The notes under the pieces are model-generated. The model was given only the letters and a program-made list of their open reading frames with translations. It was not told where the DNA came from and ran no database searches. This document shows positions 53,464 to 64,000 of a stretch of 64,000 bases of DNA, piece after piece. This DNA comes from Haemonchus contortus (taxonomy: Eukaryota > Nematoda > Chromadorea > Rhabditida > Trichostrongylidae), in NCBI GenBank assembly GCA_000469685.2, contig LS997567.1, positions 32,836,331-32,900,330 of the forward strand, read 5' to 3'. The position numbers and the translations under genes were made by a program. How positions within the stretch are numbered: position 1 is the stretch's first letter; each line of letters starts with the position of its first letter.

Positions 53464-55419
53464 CAAGGAAGGTCTTTCAGGGCGTGGGACGCTTTTTGAA
53501 AATGGTTTTTTGCATGGTGTAGGGGTATGAGCACTGAGTATATAACTATGGTCCATTTCCGCTAAATGGCCAAAAAAGGAGTGAAAATGATTTTGCCAGA
53601 AATTGCAGTTTAAACCCACTAAGCGCCGTTCGTTTCAGTCATGACGTCGACTGTCCGCACAGTAGATGGGGCCAGTAGAGGCGACATTGAAAATAACGTG
53701 AAAGGTAGCCAAAAAAGGGACCCACATGTTGAAAAGTGCGGGGAAGTTTCATATAGGCTCTCCACGGTTTAGCTGCCGGCAGCGACAGGTGGTTTGGTGG
53801 ATAGCGATGGGGACTTCGAGGAAGGACGACTAGGATGGGTTGATGGTTCGGATCCTCGAGGCTTTGCCGTTTTTGCATTTTATGCTGCCACCTCCAGATT
53901 GGCTCCATATTGCACCAGGGCCAAAGCAAGTGCCTGACTGGTCATGGTCGTGACCAGGACCAGCCAGGCACATAACCCCTGCAAACCGTTAGAATTTGTT
54001 GCGTGGAGCACTGTCAGTGGAGGAGCTTCCAGGCTTCACACTCCCAGGAGTATAAAGGTGTCTTCTAATTTCACACTATATAAGTGTTGTAAGGGGGTCC
54101 AAGCCCTATAATATGGTTCCTATCCGATGGAAGCTGTCCTCGAGCTCGTTCGTCCAGGATTCCCGTTCCCGACCTCCCTCTGAGCCTCCACCGCGGACTC
54201 CTGTGGGGACACAAATCAGACTCTTTTCCAACTCGTCCTGAAGCATCCATGAGCATTAGGCTTGGTATAGAAAGCTGTCAGCCCTGAAGGAAATCCATTC
54301 TAGCGCCGGATCACTAGATGATGATAAGATTAAGTGTTTGGGCGATTCCCGTTCCCACCACACGATCCCCTAACTCCGCGTCCTGCTATGAGGGGCTGGC
54401 AGGACACGATCGAGAAGGACATAGCTGAAGTCGAAGTGACTGCAGAAGATGAGTGACTGATCGTGAGGAGAGAAGGAGTTGGAGATGACCAATCAGAACA
54501 GTGGACAAAAACCCTTCAACGGCGCGAGATCAAGGCTAGGTTAAAAAAAACGGTGAAATCATCGAAATTAGATGAGCCTTTCATCAGTTTTGAAGGTATT
54601 CGGTCGAAATAAAACCACAATCAAACCATTACTGTCCAAATCATCCAAAGAATTGTAGGAACTGTGCAATGTCCATACAATGTCCAAGGACCAGATGATA
54701 TGATATAGAATTTTTCGACTACCATAATGATATCATACCATTTTACCAACATTTTTCCAACTGAATGGATTCTTGATGTGGGCCAAACTGATGAAAAAAC
54801 TACGCGGGGAAGGGGGACTACTGGGAGTGTAAAGCCTGGAAGCTCCTCCACTGATAGTGCTCCACACAACAAATTCTAACGGCTTGCAGAGGTTATGTGC
54901 CTGGCTGGTCCTGGTCACGACCATGACCACCCTTGCTTTGGCCCTGGTGCAATATGGAGCCAATCTGGAGGTGGCAGCATAGAAAGCAAAAACGGCAAAG
55001 CCTCGGAAGTCCGAACCACCAACCCATCCTAGTCGTCCTTCCTCGAAGTCCACATCGCCATCCACCAAACCATCCGTCGCTGCAGGCAGCTCAACCGTGG
55101 AGAGCCTATATAAAACTTCCCCGCACTTTCCAACATGTTTCAACATGTGGGTCCCTTTTTTGGCTACCGTTCACGTTATTTGCAGTGCGCAGTCCCCTGG
55201 CGCCTTCTAGTGTGCGGACAGTCGACGCCATGACTGAAACGAGCGACGCTTAGTAGGTTAAAACGGCAATTTCTGGCAGAATCTTTTTCACCCCTTTTTT
55301 GGCATTCAGAAGGCCATTTAGCGGAAATGGACCATAGTTATATACTCAGTGCTCATGCCCCTGCACCATGCAAAAAACCATTTTCAAAAAGCGTCCCACG
55401 CCCTGAAAGACCTTCCTTG
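53464..55419. mobile_element. Element A: 1,956-bp DNA element with ~590-bp terminal inverted repeats and TAA duplication
   Basis: Ends are CAAGGAAGGTCTTTCAGGGC and its exact reverse complement. TAA flanks both sides (53461-53463, 55420-55422), and the uninterrupted array reads GCCTAAGCCCC, so TAA is duplicated. Inverted repeats run 53464-54046 and 54822-55419 (CACCTCCAGATTGG, GGTCGTGACCAGGACCAGCC and so on). The 775-bp middle has no transposase. A 3-bp TAA/TTA duplication is the habit of PIF/Harbinger elements, but the very long inverted repeats are unusual; the assignment is inference. Confidence 0.85.
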
Positions 55420-56370
55420 TAAGCCCCGCCCACCTTAGTGCCAAACCCGCTCACTTCTGGGATCTGACCACATTTGTTCTTTTACAATTTATTACCTTTT
55501 TGCCGCATCCCAGAACGTTTCTGAGTAGAGTTATAATTTTTCTCTAAGCCCCGCCCACTTTAGTGCTAAGCCCGCCCACTTCTGGAATTTGACCACATTT
55601 TTTCTTTTACATCTTAACACCTTTTTGAGGCATCCCAGAACGTTTCTGAGTAAAGTTGTAATTTTTATCTAAGCCCCGCCCACTTTAGTGCCAAACCCGC
55701 CCACTTCTGGGTTTAAACCAAATTTCTCTAACACCTTTCTATGGCATCTCAGAATTATAATTCTGCCTAAGCCCCGCCCACCTTAGTGCCAAACCCGCTC
55801 ACTTCTGGGATCTGACATTTGTTCTTTTACAACTTAATACCTTTTTGCCGCATCCCAGAACGTTTCTGAGTAGAGTTATAATTTTTCTCTAAGCCCCGCC
55901 CACTTTAGTGCTAAGCCCGCCCACTTCTGGGTTTAAACCGAACTTCTCTAACACCTTTCTATGGCATCTCAGAATTATAATTCTGCCTAAGCCCCGCCCA
56001 CCTTAGTGCCAAACCCGCTCACTTCTGGGATCTGACATTTGTTCTTTTACAACTTAATACCTTTTTGCCGCATCCCAGAACGTTTCTGAGTAGAGTTATA
56101 ATTTTTCTCTAAGCCGCGCCCACTTCAGTGCTAAGCCCGCCCACTTCTGGAATTTGACCACATTTTTTCTTTTACACTTTAATACCTTCTTGCCGCATCC
56201 CAGAACGTTTCTGAATTGAGCTATAAATTTTTGATCTGAGCCCCGCCCGCTTTATTGCCAACCCCCCCCCCCCCCACTTCCAGGAGTTGACCACATTTGT
56301 TCCATGACCTCTAACCACTTTTTCCCGGCATTCTAGAACGTTTCCGAACAAAGTTACACTCATTTTTAAA
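55420..56370 (+). repeat. ~124-bp GC-rich tandem array, right part
   Basis: Same unit as 52380-53463. Two ~240-bp stretches (about 55743-55975 and 55976-56110) are almost identical, showing later segmental duplication within the array. A C-run (56264-56275) and degenerate units end it. Confidence 0.9.
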
Positions 56371-56929
56371 AAGTAGCTTTCACCTTAACGCACGCCCCGC
56401 CCATTGGGGGCGTACTTCGCTAAGCTTACGCATGCCCACCTCGCATGAGGCCTTGCTCACCCTTTTTATTTTATTACTGGCCTCGAGCCTTCGTTGATTC
56501 GAGTTATGAATCCCTGTGGAAAGTACCGCCCACTGCCAGAACGCTCCGCCCACTGCCGGTGAGTTTCCTTTAACTTAGTTGTTGACCCATCCCTCACCTT
56601 TGCACGTTTTTTCCCGGCATCTGGACTGTTATGAGACCGAATGAGAAGAATTGGCCCATGACCCCGCCTTATTCCGGCGCATGCCCCGCCCCTTGGAGGC
56701 GGAGCTCCGCTAGGCTCACATGCACTCTGTTGCACTTACCCTATGCTCAACCCATTCCAAACTTGACCCGACTTCTCCAAGTGTTTCTTCGGATGATACT
56801 GAAATTTGCGACGACAAACAGACAAACAGACAGACAAGCAAACAGACACACCAAGGATGTGGTTTATATATAGTGCAAGGATGTGGTTTATATATAGTAA
56901 GGATAAGGATCCCTGAAAGGTCGGTGGAA
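56371..56929. repeat. GC-rich inverted motifs, CAGA repeat and short direct repeat
   Basis: ACGCCCCGCCCATTGGGGGC at 56392 and ATGCCCCGCCCCTTGGAGGC at 56681 are related GC-rich motifs. A (CAAACAGA)n patch lies at 56815-56845, and AAGGATGTGGTTTATATATA occurs twice at 56853 and 56878 (25-bp direct repeat). No gene. Confidence 0.65.
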
Positions 56930-57620
56930 ACGAACATGATTAAAAGCCCTGAGGACTGGACCATAGTTCTTGATAATAGTCGGTGCTGTGACGATATTTA
57001 CTTTGATTTTGCGAACGCCTTCGATAGAGTTTCTCACAAAAGACTGCTTCATGAGCTGGAAATGCTGGGTTTCTATCCCGCTCTCGTAAACTGGATTTCC
57101 GATTTCCTTCACGGCAGGACCTTCTAAGTGCAAGTGGGACAGAGTCTCTCCGAAAGTAGGAGAGTGCTGAGTGGAGTGCTGCAAGGGGGAGTTCTGTCGC
57201 CGGTGTGTTTAATATATACACAGCTGAGATACCTATTTTGTTTGAGGGGTTAGATGTTACAACAAAAATGTATGCTGACGCTGGACAAAATTACAAAGTC
57301 ATAACCGAGGCGAAGGACCAGGAGCGACTGCAGATGGCGATAAACATATCAAATGATTGGGCTACGCGGTAGCAGCTCCCCTTAACTCCACACAAAACCA
57401 AGTTTATGACGATTGGCAAAAAATCTGAGATCTTCTCTACTTCCTATACAGTTGAAGGAGTTACGATCACTAATGTCACTTCTGTGAGAGACCTAGGTTT
57501 TCATTCAACTGACAAACTTGACTTTTCTAAACATACTGGAACCCGGTGTACCCTGGCCTTATTGCGTACATTGCACATCTTCAAGGGGTTGACCTCCACA
57601 AACAAGTCCATCCTTTTTGG
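56930..57620 (+). pseudogene. CR1/jockey-like LINE reverse-transcriptase fragment
   Basis: Plus strand: DDIYFDFANAFDRVSHKRLL, then HELEMLGFYPALVNWISDFL (56988-57120), an RT palm segment (FAKAFDxVxHxxLL in the family). In another frame come RVLSGVLQGGVLSPV (57160-57200) and, after a degraded FADD region, VTSVRDLGFHSTDKLDFSKH with a LHIFKGLTSTNK tail (57470-57615). Both ends are lost; it stops where the BEL-2 integrase begins. Confidence 0.75.
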
Positions 57621-58341
57621 GTAGATAGTTGCTCGAATGTTAGTATGCGCTTTCCTATCGCTTTTATCAGAGCTTTTATCGATTTGATGAGGCGTTCATA
57701 GAAGCCATCTTCCGATGGTGAGTACGGTGTTGTGTGTTTCCATTCGATTATCTGGTTGCTCATGTTGCGAGATAATCCGCCCTTCTCGATATTTGTTTTG
57801 AGTGACTCGTTCAAAATTTGACTTCCTAGGATAAATATTGGTGCATTATCACAAGTTACTGATCAAGGTACACCTCGACGAGCTAGAATCGGCGGAATGC
57901 GTTAAGAAGTTTTTCCTTAGTTCCATCTGTTACTTCAAGATGTACAAGGCGAGTAACGCAGCATGTGAATATGCATCCATACACTTGAGTGCGAGATTAT
58001 TGTGGTAGGGCCGAAGTAGTCTAATTCCATATTTTTGAACGGCCATGATCTTGTTACTCGTTTCTCAAGAAGATCTGTCATTTTCGGAGAACGATAAGGT
58101 AGATTATTAAGCTTTTGGCAAGCGACGCATGAGCGTATGCATCTTTTTACTTGTTCCTGCAGTCTTGGTATCCAAGATTGTTGTCGACTTCTACCATGGT
58201 ATGTCCGGTGCTATTGTGATACTTTCCATGTGCTTGCAATACAATGAGGCGGGCCAGCTCTGTGTTGGGCACAGTCAGGGTGGGATTCCTTGCCATGCTG
58301 TCTAGATCTGACTTGTTGAAACGACCGCATGCTCTGTACAA
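57621..58341 (-). pseudogene. BEL-2 integrase region
   Basis: H2C2-like part at 58147-58341 (MYRACGRFNKSDLD, then TELARLIVLQAHGKYHNSTG, with the family HxxxxH pattern). Catalytic part: SVTCDNAPIF near 57845-57875 keeps the second Asp, and EDGFYERLIKSIKALIKAIG (57660-57720) keeps the Glu region. The frame ends at LTFEQLST, where the LINE fragment begins. Stops separate the blocks. Confidence 0.75.
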
Positions 58342-58876
58342 GTGCTCCTTGTCTTCTTTTATATTAGGGTCCTTGCGTAATTCCTTCTCATATGCGAACG
58401 TAGGTGTACTGTTTGGTGATTTCTTATCAGTACAATGTGGGTATTTTTGATATCTAAAGCAGCTAAATGTCGTCTTCCATTAGGTTCTCTTCTTCCATTA
58501 GGTCTTATATTAGTTTGACTACCAGGTAGTATACGTGGTAATTTGTTCCGAAGTGGCCCCTCAATTCGAAAACTGATTGTCTTCAAGAACCGAACAGCGT
58601 AGGCTAGGAATCTCGGAGACATCGATTTGCTGTTATATCTGGATAGGTCAAGAATATCCTCAACTTAAATCTCATCCATTTTCGTGGCATTTACTTGTAC
58701 AGAAGGTGAATAGTCTTCTTCCTGATCGCCTTCATCCTCTTTTTCCTGTTTTGGAACCTCTGGAAAATAGATGATGTGGATACAAATCCATCTTTCGGGC
58801 GTTCAGTGAATATCCGTTCCACCAATGTGAGGGAAATTCTTGAGTAGACTTCCGCTTGTTCCATATCCGCTGGGTT

Positions 58877-59131
58877 TCACTTGGTGTCAATGTAGCCGAA
58901 CTTTACTTCAACTCCTCCTTCAAAATAGGATTGCGTGATTCGTCGAACTTCTTTTATCCGATTTTTGACGTACGGTACTGTTTTCTCTCGATTGGGTCCG
59001 CTTTGAAGCCATTTCAATGCTATACCCGAATCCGTCAAGAACATTAATTTTGAAATGTTCAAGGAGGATTTAATGCTGAGAAACATGTTGAATGTTAGGC
59101 GTACACTGATTGCTATGGCGTTTAATTCCAT
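58877..59131 (-). pseudogene. BEL-2 RNase H region
   Basis: MELNAIAISVRLTFNMFLSI, then LMFLTDSGIALKWLQSGPNR and YVKNRIKEVRR. The E-L-x-A and T-D-S motifs are conserved RNase H positions, and WLxS...VxNRxxEI is typical of BEL Pol. Confidence 0.75.
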
Positions 59132-59589
59132 TTTGGGTATTGGGTTGGATGGTTTATGTTTGATACCTTCGATTGTGCCATAATGTTTCCTCCGTAGTCA
59201 GATAGGTACATGCTGTCATGGTAGTCGCGCTGGCACCGGAATACGTGACCAGTGTAGACGACCTTGTGTCATCCTGTGTAACTCTCCTTGGCAACTCCTT
59301 ACGAAATTCGGATATGTCTTGGTCAATACTTTCTCCCTGTTGTTTGTGCTTTTCGCTTAGAGGTTCGTCCCAATCGTAGTGATGTTCCTAGAGAAATTGT
59401 TGAAAATGCTTTGCTTTGACTAAGAGTGGGATGGACCATCCGAACGGACCGTACACGGATGTAATTTGCTGTACAATCGGGCGTTTGCTCGTGATTTCTT
59501 TACGTTGTACGTTCGCGCACAAGGAAAATTTGTTCGTGATCGAGTTCCAAGGTATCCCAAGTAATTTGAGTGCTCTGTTTGAAGATCGA

Positions 59590-60579
59590 TCAGGAGCTGA
59601 TACAGCTCTCGAGGTTGTTGCTTAGAAATGCTCTAGGATTCATGTTGTTGAAGATTGACTTCAAACATTCGTGTTTGTGTATTCCTTCCGTTAATGTACT
59701 TGGGCTAACGATTAGATTAACCACATAGAGGTTGTATGCTATTTTTGTTGCGAGTGCTATATCCTCCACTTGGTTGTCCAAATGAAAGTGGATTGTTGCA
59801 CTCAAAAGAAATGGTGAGGCACTGATACCGAAAGTGACTCTCCTGAATCTAAACGACTAGATTGCCCTCTGTCAACGGCTTCATTACATGAGCCATAAGC
59901 ATCGAGTGAAGTCTCTGCCTTCTTCATGCAGATGCACTTGGAGGAAGGCCTTCTCCACATCCGAAAAAATGACAAATTTTCCAGTGCGAAAGCGTAGAAG
60001 CATGCCATAGAGTTCAGGGAATATGGTACTCCCTTGAGGTACTACGTCATCAAGTGATGGGCAGTTCTCGTAATGCACAGATGCATCAAAAACGAGCCTG
60101 AATTCAGTGGTATCTTTTTGCGGAGGGATGACAGGCTGATGAGGAATATAGTGTTTTGGTTTTAATACGATATCGCTTGTTCCTTTGTTTGGAATATTTA
60201 GTTTTATGTGCTTTTCCTGTATGAACAACAGATCATCTCTCTGAACTTTCCCTCCAGTATAGTTTCTTGTCAGCTTACTGTGGGTGAAGAGCCGCAGTTT
60301 ATGCTGTTCTCCTTCAGAGTCCCTTATCTTCAATCGTGTATCGATGCTCCTTTGCGGTTGCTGCACCGAGAGTCCTACGGTTACTGCACCGAGACCGCTA
60401 AGCTCCATGGTAACTACACCATGACTCTTCAATTGGAGCTCATTGGCCAACTTGGCATCAAAGAAACTACGATCAGCACCTGTATCCAACAGAACCTGGA
60501 GTGTAACGACTTTCTCTGTTCGTGAATGTACGGTGCGCAGGGTTCCAGTCAAAAGGAATATCTCAGCCTGACTCCTTGA
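59590..60579 (-). pseudogene. BEL-2 protease and reverse transcriptase
   Basis: The frame 59884-60654 reads, after its element-B-derived start, VLLDTGADRSFFDAKLANEL (protease DTGA, about 60430-60490). A linker, KPKHYIPHQPV, and the RT with LVFDASVHYENCPSLDDVVP and FSDVEKAFLQVHLHEEGRD (first catalytic Asp, about 59925-59975) follow. After a frameshift, 59590-59805 reads SATIHFHLDN, NLYVVNLIV and MNPRAFLSNN. The BEL active site is YVDN; here it reads YVVN (59716-59733), which removes a catalytic Asp. Confidence 0.85.
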
Positions 60580-61090
60580 CTTACGCGGAAGGTCTTTTAA
60601 GGCCTGGGACGCTTTTTGAAAATGGTTTTTTGCATCGTGTAGGGGCATGAGCACCGAGTAAAGAGCTATGCTCCATTTCCGTTAAATGACCTTCCGAATG
60701 CCAAAAAAGCAGCGAAAATGATTTTGTCAGAAATTGCCGTTTTAACCCACTAGTCGTTTGTTTCATTCATGGTGTCGACTGTCTACGCAGTAGAAGGCTC
60801 CAGTGGACTGCGCATTGAAAATAACGTGAACGGTGGCCAAAAAAGGGAGCCACATGTTGAAACATGTTGAACGTGCGGGGAAGTTCCATATGAGGTGTCC
60901 ACAGCTGCGATTGTGTAGTGGATAAATATGTCGACTCCGAGCTTGTGAAAGCATTATCCTCTCTTCATTCATTTCTGGCTGCCAGGGAAGATAGAAGGAA
61001 GCGCCTGATATTCTTGTTAGTCCCACTAACGGTCTTGAATTGAGTGAAACCATCGGTGAGAGCTTGCCTCATTTCCAGGACGAAAGATGG

Positions 61091-61146
61091 ACTCAGAGGT
61101 GGTGTAGTGGCAAGTGGCGCACTTCACATGAGTTCGAATCACGAGT
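61091..61146 (+). ncRNA. tRNA-like (SINE-type) sequence within element B
   Basis: GAGGTGGTGTAGTGGCAAGT (A-box-like), then ATGAGTTCGAATCACGAG (B-box-like), with tRNA-like spacing and no acceptor stem. Probably a SINE head carried by element B. The region after it to about 61260 may be the SINE body. Confidence 0.5.
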
Positions 61147-61260
61147 CGATATCCGCTTACGATTAGGCCATCCAAGCCTTCCATCACTCCGGAATCGTCT
61201 CATTGGTACCAGACTAATCTGGGAGTATAAAAGCACCGACCTGTGCATCGGCTGACCACC

Positions 61261-62861
61261 TCCAGTCATGTATAGGCCATTCTTCACGCTATTACGATTT
61301 TGAATAGAAGTCTAATGCGGGGGAGCATCCTTCATACGGAATTGACCAGCGCGAAAACCATTGATTCAGTTTTTTTTCAGGCACAGATCTGATGTTCAAT
61401 TTAAGCTTATCTCAATTCATGACCACTTCTAGGGTTTAATTGTTCAACTGCCACTCATTCGTATATCGGCACCTTCAATTCAATGATAGTAACGAAGGAG
61501 ACATAAAAATGAAGGAGCCACTGAGTAGGACCGATTGCTAACAAAGTAGACGATCGATCAGTCATGCTACATTTCCTCAGTTTTCTTCGGTAATCGGTCA
61601 GAGATCGCTGACGCGTACAAGCTTCATATCTTCGTTTGTTTACCAATCTGCGACTATATCAGGTCGCTTTCTCAATCACGACAGATAAGAAACGATTCTA
61701 AAGAATTCGGAACAGATTGAGTTACTACGACCGCTACGGTTGAGGGTAGCGTTAAGAGTGTCATCAGAACACAAGTGCGAAAACCATCGTCTAAAGCTTA
61801 TTCTGCAAGCGCTAAAGGCGAGGTTTCCAACACCCAGTTCCTTAATCCCTTCCCTTTGTTTTCCACCCATAGGATTTCACTGGTCCTTTTTTGACTTCTT
61901 GATGCCTCTACCTCTACCCAATCCTATCAACCAGTTAGATCGCTTGGGGTGGAAACGCTTCTGGTGGTGTATTCTTTACGGAATCTTGAGAATTCAATCG
62001 CTTTATAAGTGCCGCTCGACTTTTGAGCACTGCTTGATTATGGGTTCGAGGATCCTATCAATGAACCCCTTTCGAATATCATTACTTCCACGTACATACC
62101 CTGCTTCAGATCAGCCGATCATTTGAAAGGAACTCCGTCGATTTTCAATAAATAGAGAAAAGCAGTAGATATCGAAAACTGTAGTGGAAATATTTAACGT
62201 CCTTGACGTATTGTTCTGGGATTATCTAATGCCAATGAATTGGATCTTTCAGGTTATTCAAAGGTATTTTAAGGCGTTCATCATGAAAAAATAATTCTCA
62301 ATGGCCACATGGGTCACTGTCGGTGAGAAAAGCCTCAGCAAGAACGCAATAGGTGCTAGAAAACTACCCTAGCGTCAGATGCCGATCAGTATTTTCGAGG
62401 AGAGGCGCGTTGAGCTGCCTTGTATAGGTTGATTTTGTTCAAAACGAAGTACCTCTGTTGTAAATGCTGTCAGCTGGTACCGCTGATATAATACCTAACG
62501 AACGTTCCTCTCCAGCGACTTGAGTGTCTCGTTTAAGTGTTCCTTTCGTCAGCAGGAGCTCGCCCATCGATTATTAGTTCAAAAAAGGTTGTAATTTCTG
62601 GGATTGCTTTGGTTTTCATTTGATACGAGCGATGAACTATTCTGCATCAACAGTTTCGCCCTGTAACTCCATGAGAGCTATTATACATAGAATGATCTCG
62701 AACTTGCCTTTAATGCTAAACAGGATCCAAGATCAGTGAATCCACTGGATAGTATATGCTAGACGGCAACTAGAATGGGCATTTCCTCACTGATACTGCA
62801 GGAAATAAAGCCTCTTCACCGTGTACCGAAATTGGCATACAACAGCTCACAAAATTCAACT
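61261..62861. other. Interior of element B, nothing recognised
   Basis: The longest frame (61740-62126, plus, 128 codons) has no motif that I recognise. No DDE-type blocks are seen on either strand. Confidence 0.4.
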
Positions 62862-63352
62862 TGTAGAGGTTATCGCTGGTCCTGGTCACGACCATGATAA
62901 GCCAGGCACTTGCTTTGACCCTGGCGCAATATGTGCTAATCTGGAGGTGGCAGCCTAAAATGCAAAAACGTAAGCGCCTCGAGTATCCGAACCATTAACC
63001 CAGCCTAGCCGTCCCAGCTCGAAGTCCACATCGCTATTTACCGCACTATCATTCGCTGACAGCAATTCAACCGTGGCTCATATGGAACTTCCCCGCACTT
63101 TTCAACATGTTTCAACATGTGGCTCCCTTTTTTGGCTACCGTTCACGTTATTTTTAAAGCGCAGTCCACTGGCGCCTTCTACTGTGCAGACAGTCGATTT
63201 CTGACAAAATCATTTTCACTCATTTTTTGGCATTTAAAAAGCCATTTAGCGGAAATGGACAATAGGTCTGAAGCTCATGCCCCCAAATCATGCAAAAAAC
63301 TATTTTCAAAAACCGTCCGTCCGTCCCACGCCCTGAAGGGCCTTCCTTGTTA

Positions 63353-64000
63353 GATATATCTTGAGCTCTTGTCACAATAAGGTCCGAAGTCGGTTGGGTT
63401 TCTGTGTGTCACTTTCTTCGCAGAGTGCAAGATTTTGACGAGCGTGCGCTGGTTTTTATTTCAACTCCTTCTTTCGATCTCTATTGGACACCTGTGCGGA
63501 CGAGGTAGGAGTGGTGGATTTAGAGCATCTCGAGGTGTGATGTTTTTGCTACACTGGATGCATCTTTTGCTTTTGCATTCGACAAATTCATGCATTTTTG
63601 AACCACAACCAAATGCAACGGTTGATGTACTTCAAATGCTCTAAACGTGCTTTCGGGGAAGCTATTTTGGCTGTTGATCAATGCTCCCTACTATCACAAT
63701 AGAAGCAGAATGGACTAAGAATTTGTCCTTGTGGTTGTGGTTTTACTCCTCTTGCTTTGACGACTCCGCTGTTGTATGACTCAATCGAGTGGGGCCATGA
63801 GTTGGTTAATGTCCGATCTTCATTTGGAGTTAATGAAACTTCCTCTTCAAGGATGTTCCTTTGAAGAGCTCTGTATATCTCGAAAGAATTTTCGATAGAA
63901 GCCACGAGCTATCGAGGGATTCGATTTTGCTCAGAAGCTGAGCTGTGATGGCGTATATGATAGCTGTTCATGGAGCTTGCGCTGGTCCTTAAGTTGCGGA
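63353..64000 (-). pseudogene. BEL-2 gag, partial
   Basis: A minus-strand frame at 63678-63905 includes FEIYRALQRNILEEEVSL and ends SPFCFYCDSREHS, the first half of a Gag zinc knuckle (C-x2-C...H). Further C-x2-C-like residues (VECKSKRCIQC) occur after a stop at about 63560-63600. The gag continues beyond the window. Confidence 0.7.

Larger units (their letters stand above)
60584..63349. mobile_element. Element B: 2,766-bp relative of element A, inserted in BEL-2, TTA duplication
   Basis: Left end CGCGGAAGGTCTTTTAAGGC and right end (reverse complement CAAGGAAGGCCCTTCAGGGC) match element A termini, and TTA flanks both sides (60581-60583, 63350-63352). Inverted repeats run about 60584-60945 and 62862-63349. 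The 1.9-kb middle has no recognisable transposase. It separates BEL-2 gag from protease; the reading frames on the two sides would be in phase without it. Confidence 0.85.
57621..64000 (-). mobile_element. Second BEL/Pao retrotransposon (BEL-2), truncated and interrupted
   Basis: Minus strand, running off the right edge. Order from 64000 down: gag, then (after the 2.8-kb element B) protease, RT, RNase H and integrase, cut at 57621 in the middle of the integrase next to the LINE fragment. No LTR is in the window. Protein motifs differ enough from BEL-1 (for example VHLHEEGRD against VRLHELDRG) to be a separate family. Confidence 0.85.

Noticed and set aside
52380..56370. CRISPR-like array
   Set aside because: The repeated unit (~124 bp) is itself continuous, with no unique spacers of constant length and no cas genes. 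The context is a eukaryotic minisatellite.

Overview
This window looks like intergenic, heterochromatin-like DNA of a metazoan, most probably a clade V (rhabditid or strongylid, hookworm-like) nematode. That placement rests on the transposon families: an RTE-type LINE, BEL/Pao retrotransposons, several Tc1/mariner lineages, Penelope-like elements and short GC-rich (GTGGGCGG-type) minisatellites. It is inference, because no host marker gene is present. There are no operons, Shine-Dalgarno sites, rRNA genes or CRISPR arrays. I found no convincing intact host protein gene. The best host-coding candidate is one exon-like block near 3.95-4.42 kb (minus strand).

Layout. 1-3.65 kb is a giant (GTAT)n array with an internal 13-bp higher-order block, followed by a (TA)n tract. 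4.6-7.4 kb holds three decayed Tc1/mariner pieces. 7.44-8.18 kb holds two tandem copies of an LTR-like repeat, with a third at 21.9 kb. 9.36-18.98 kb is a complete but inactivated BEL/Pao retrotransposon on the minus strand, with LTRs, a GGTGA target duplication, a primer-binding site and a polypurine tract. It carries gag, protease, RT, RNase H and integrase, plus extra downstream reading frames that include a second Gag-type zinc-knuckle module. 19.3-20.2 kb is a Tc1 relic. 20.75-21.48 kb is a short Penelope-like element with inverted terminal copies carrying hammerhead-ribozyme-like motifs around a GIY-YIG endonuclease. 23.9-24.85 kb is a Tc1 pseudogene. 25.6-28.6 kb is a nearly full-length, dead RTE LINE on the minus strand.

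28.6-36 kb is mostly anonymous sequence with dispersed and tandem repeats. 36.66-47.98 kb is a large palindrome with arms of 4.9 and 5.5 kb around a 0.96-kb Tc1-like element. Both arms carry the same Tc1 element, mariner fragment and Penelope-like element. The arms align with three large length differences and otherwise no net length change.

48-51.7 kb holds a mariner relic, an inverted pair of tRNA-like sequences and an RTE tail. 52.4-56.4 kb is a ~124-bp tandem array split by a 1,956-bp element with ~590-bp terminal inverted repeats and a 3-bp TAA target duplication. 56.9-57.6 kb is a CR1/jockey-like LINE scrap. 57.6-64 kb is a second, different BEL/Pao element on the minus strand. It is split by a 2,766-bp relative of the TAA-flanked element, here flanked by TTA.

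The coding content therefore belongs to selfish elements, nearly all broken by frameshifts or lost catalytic residues. The informative part is the nesting order (array, then TWA-flanked element; BEL, then TWA-flanked element; Tc1, mariner and Penelope-like elements, then inverted duplication). The long open frames in the first 3.7 kb are low-complexity artefacts.
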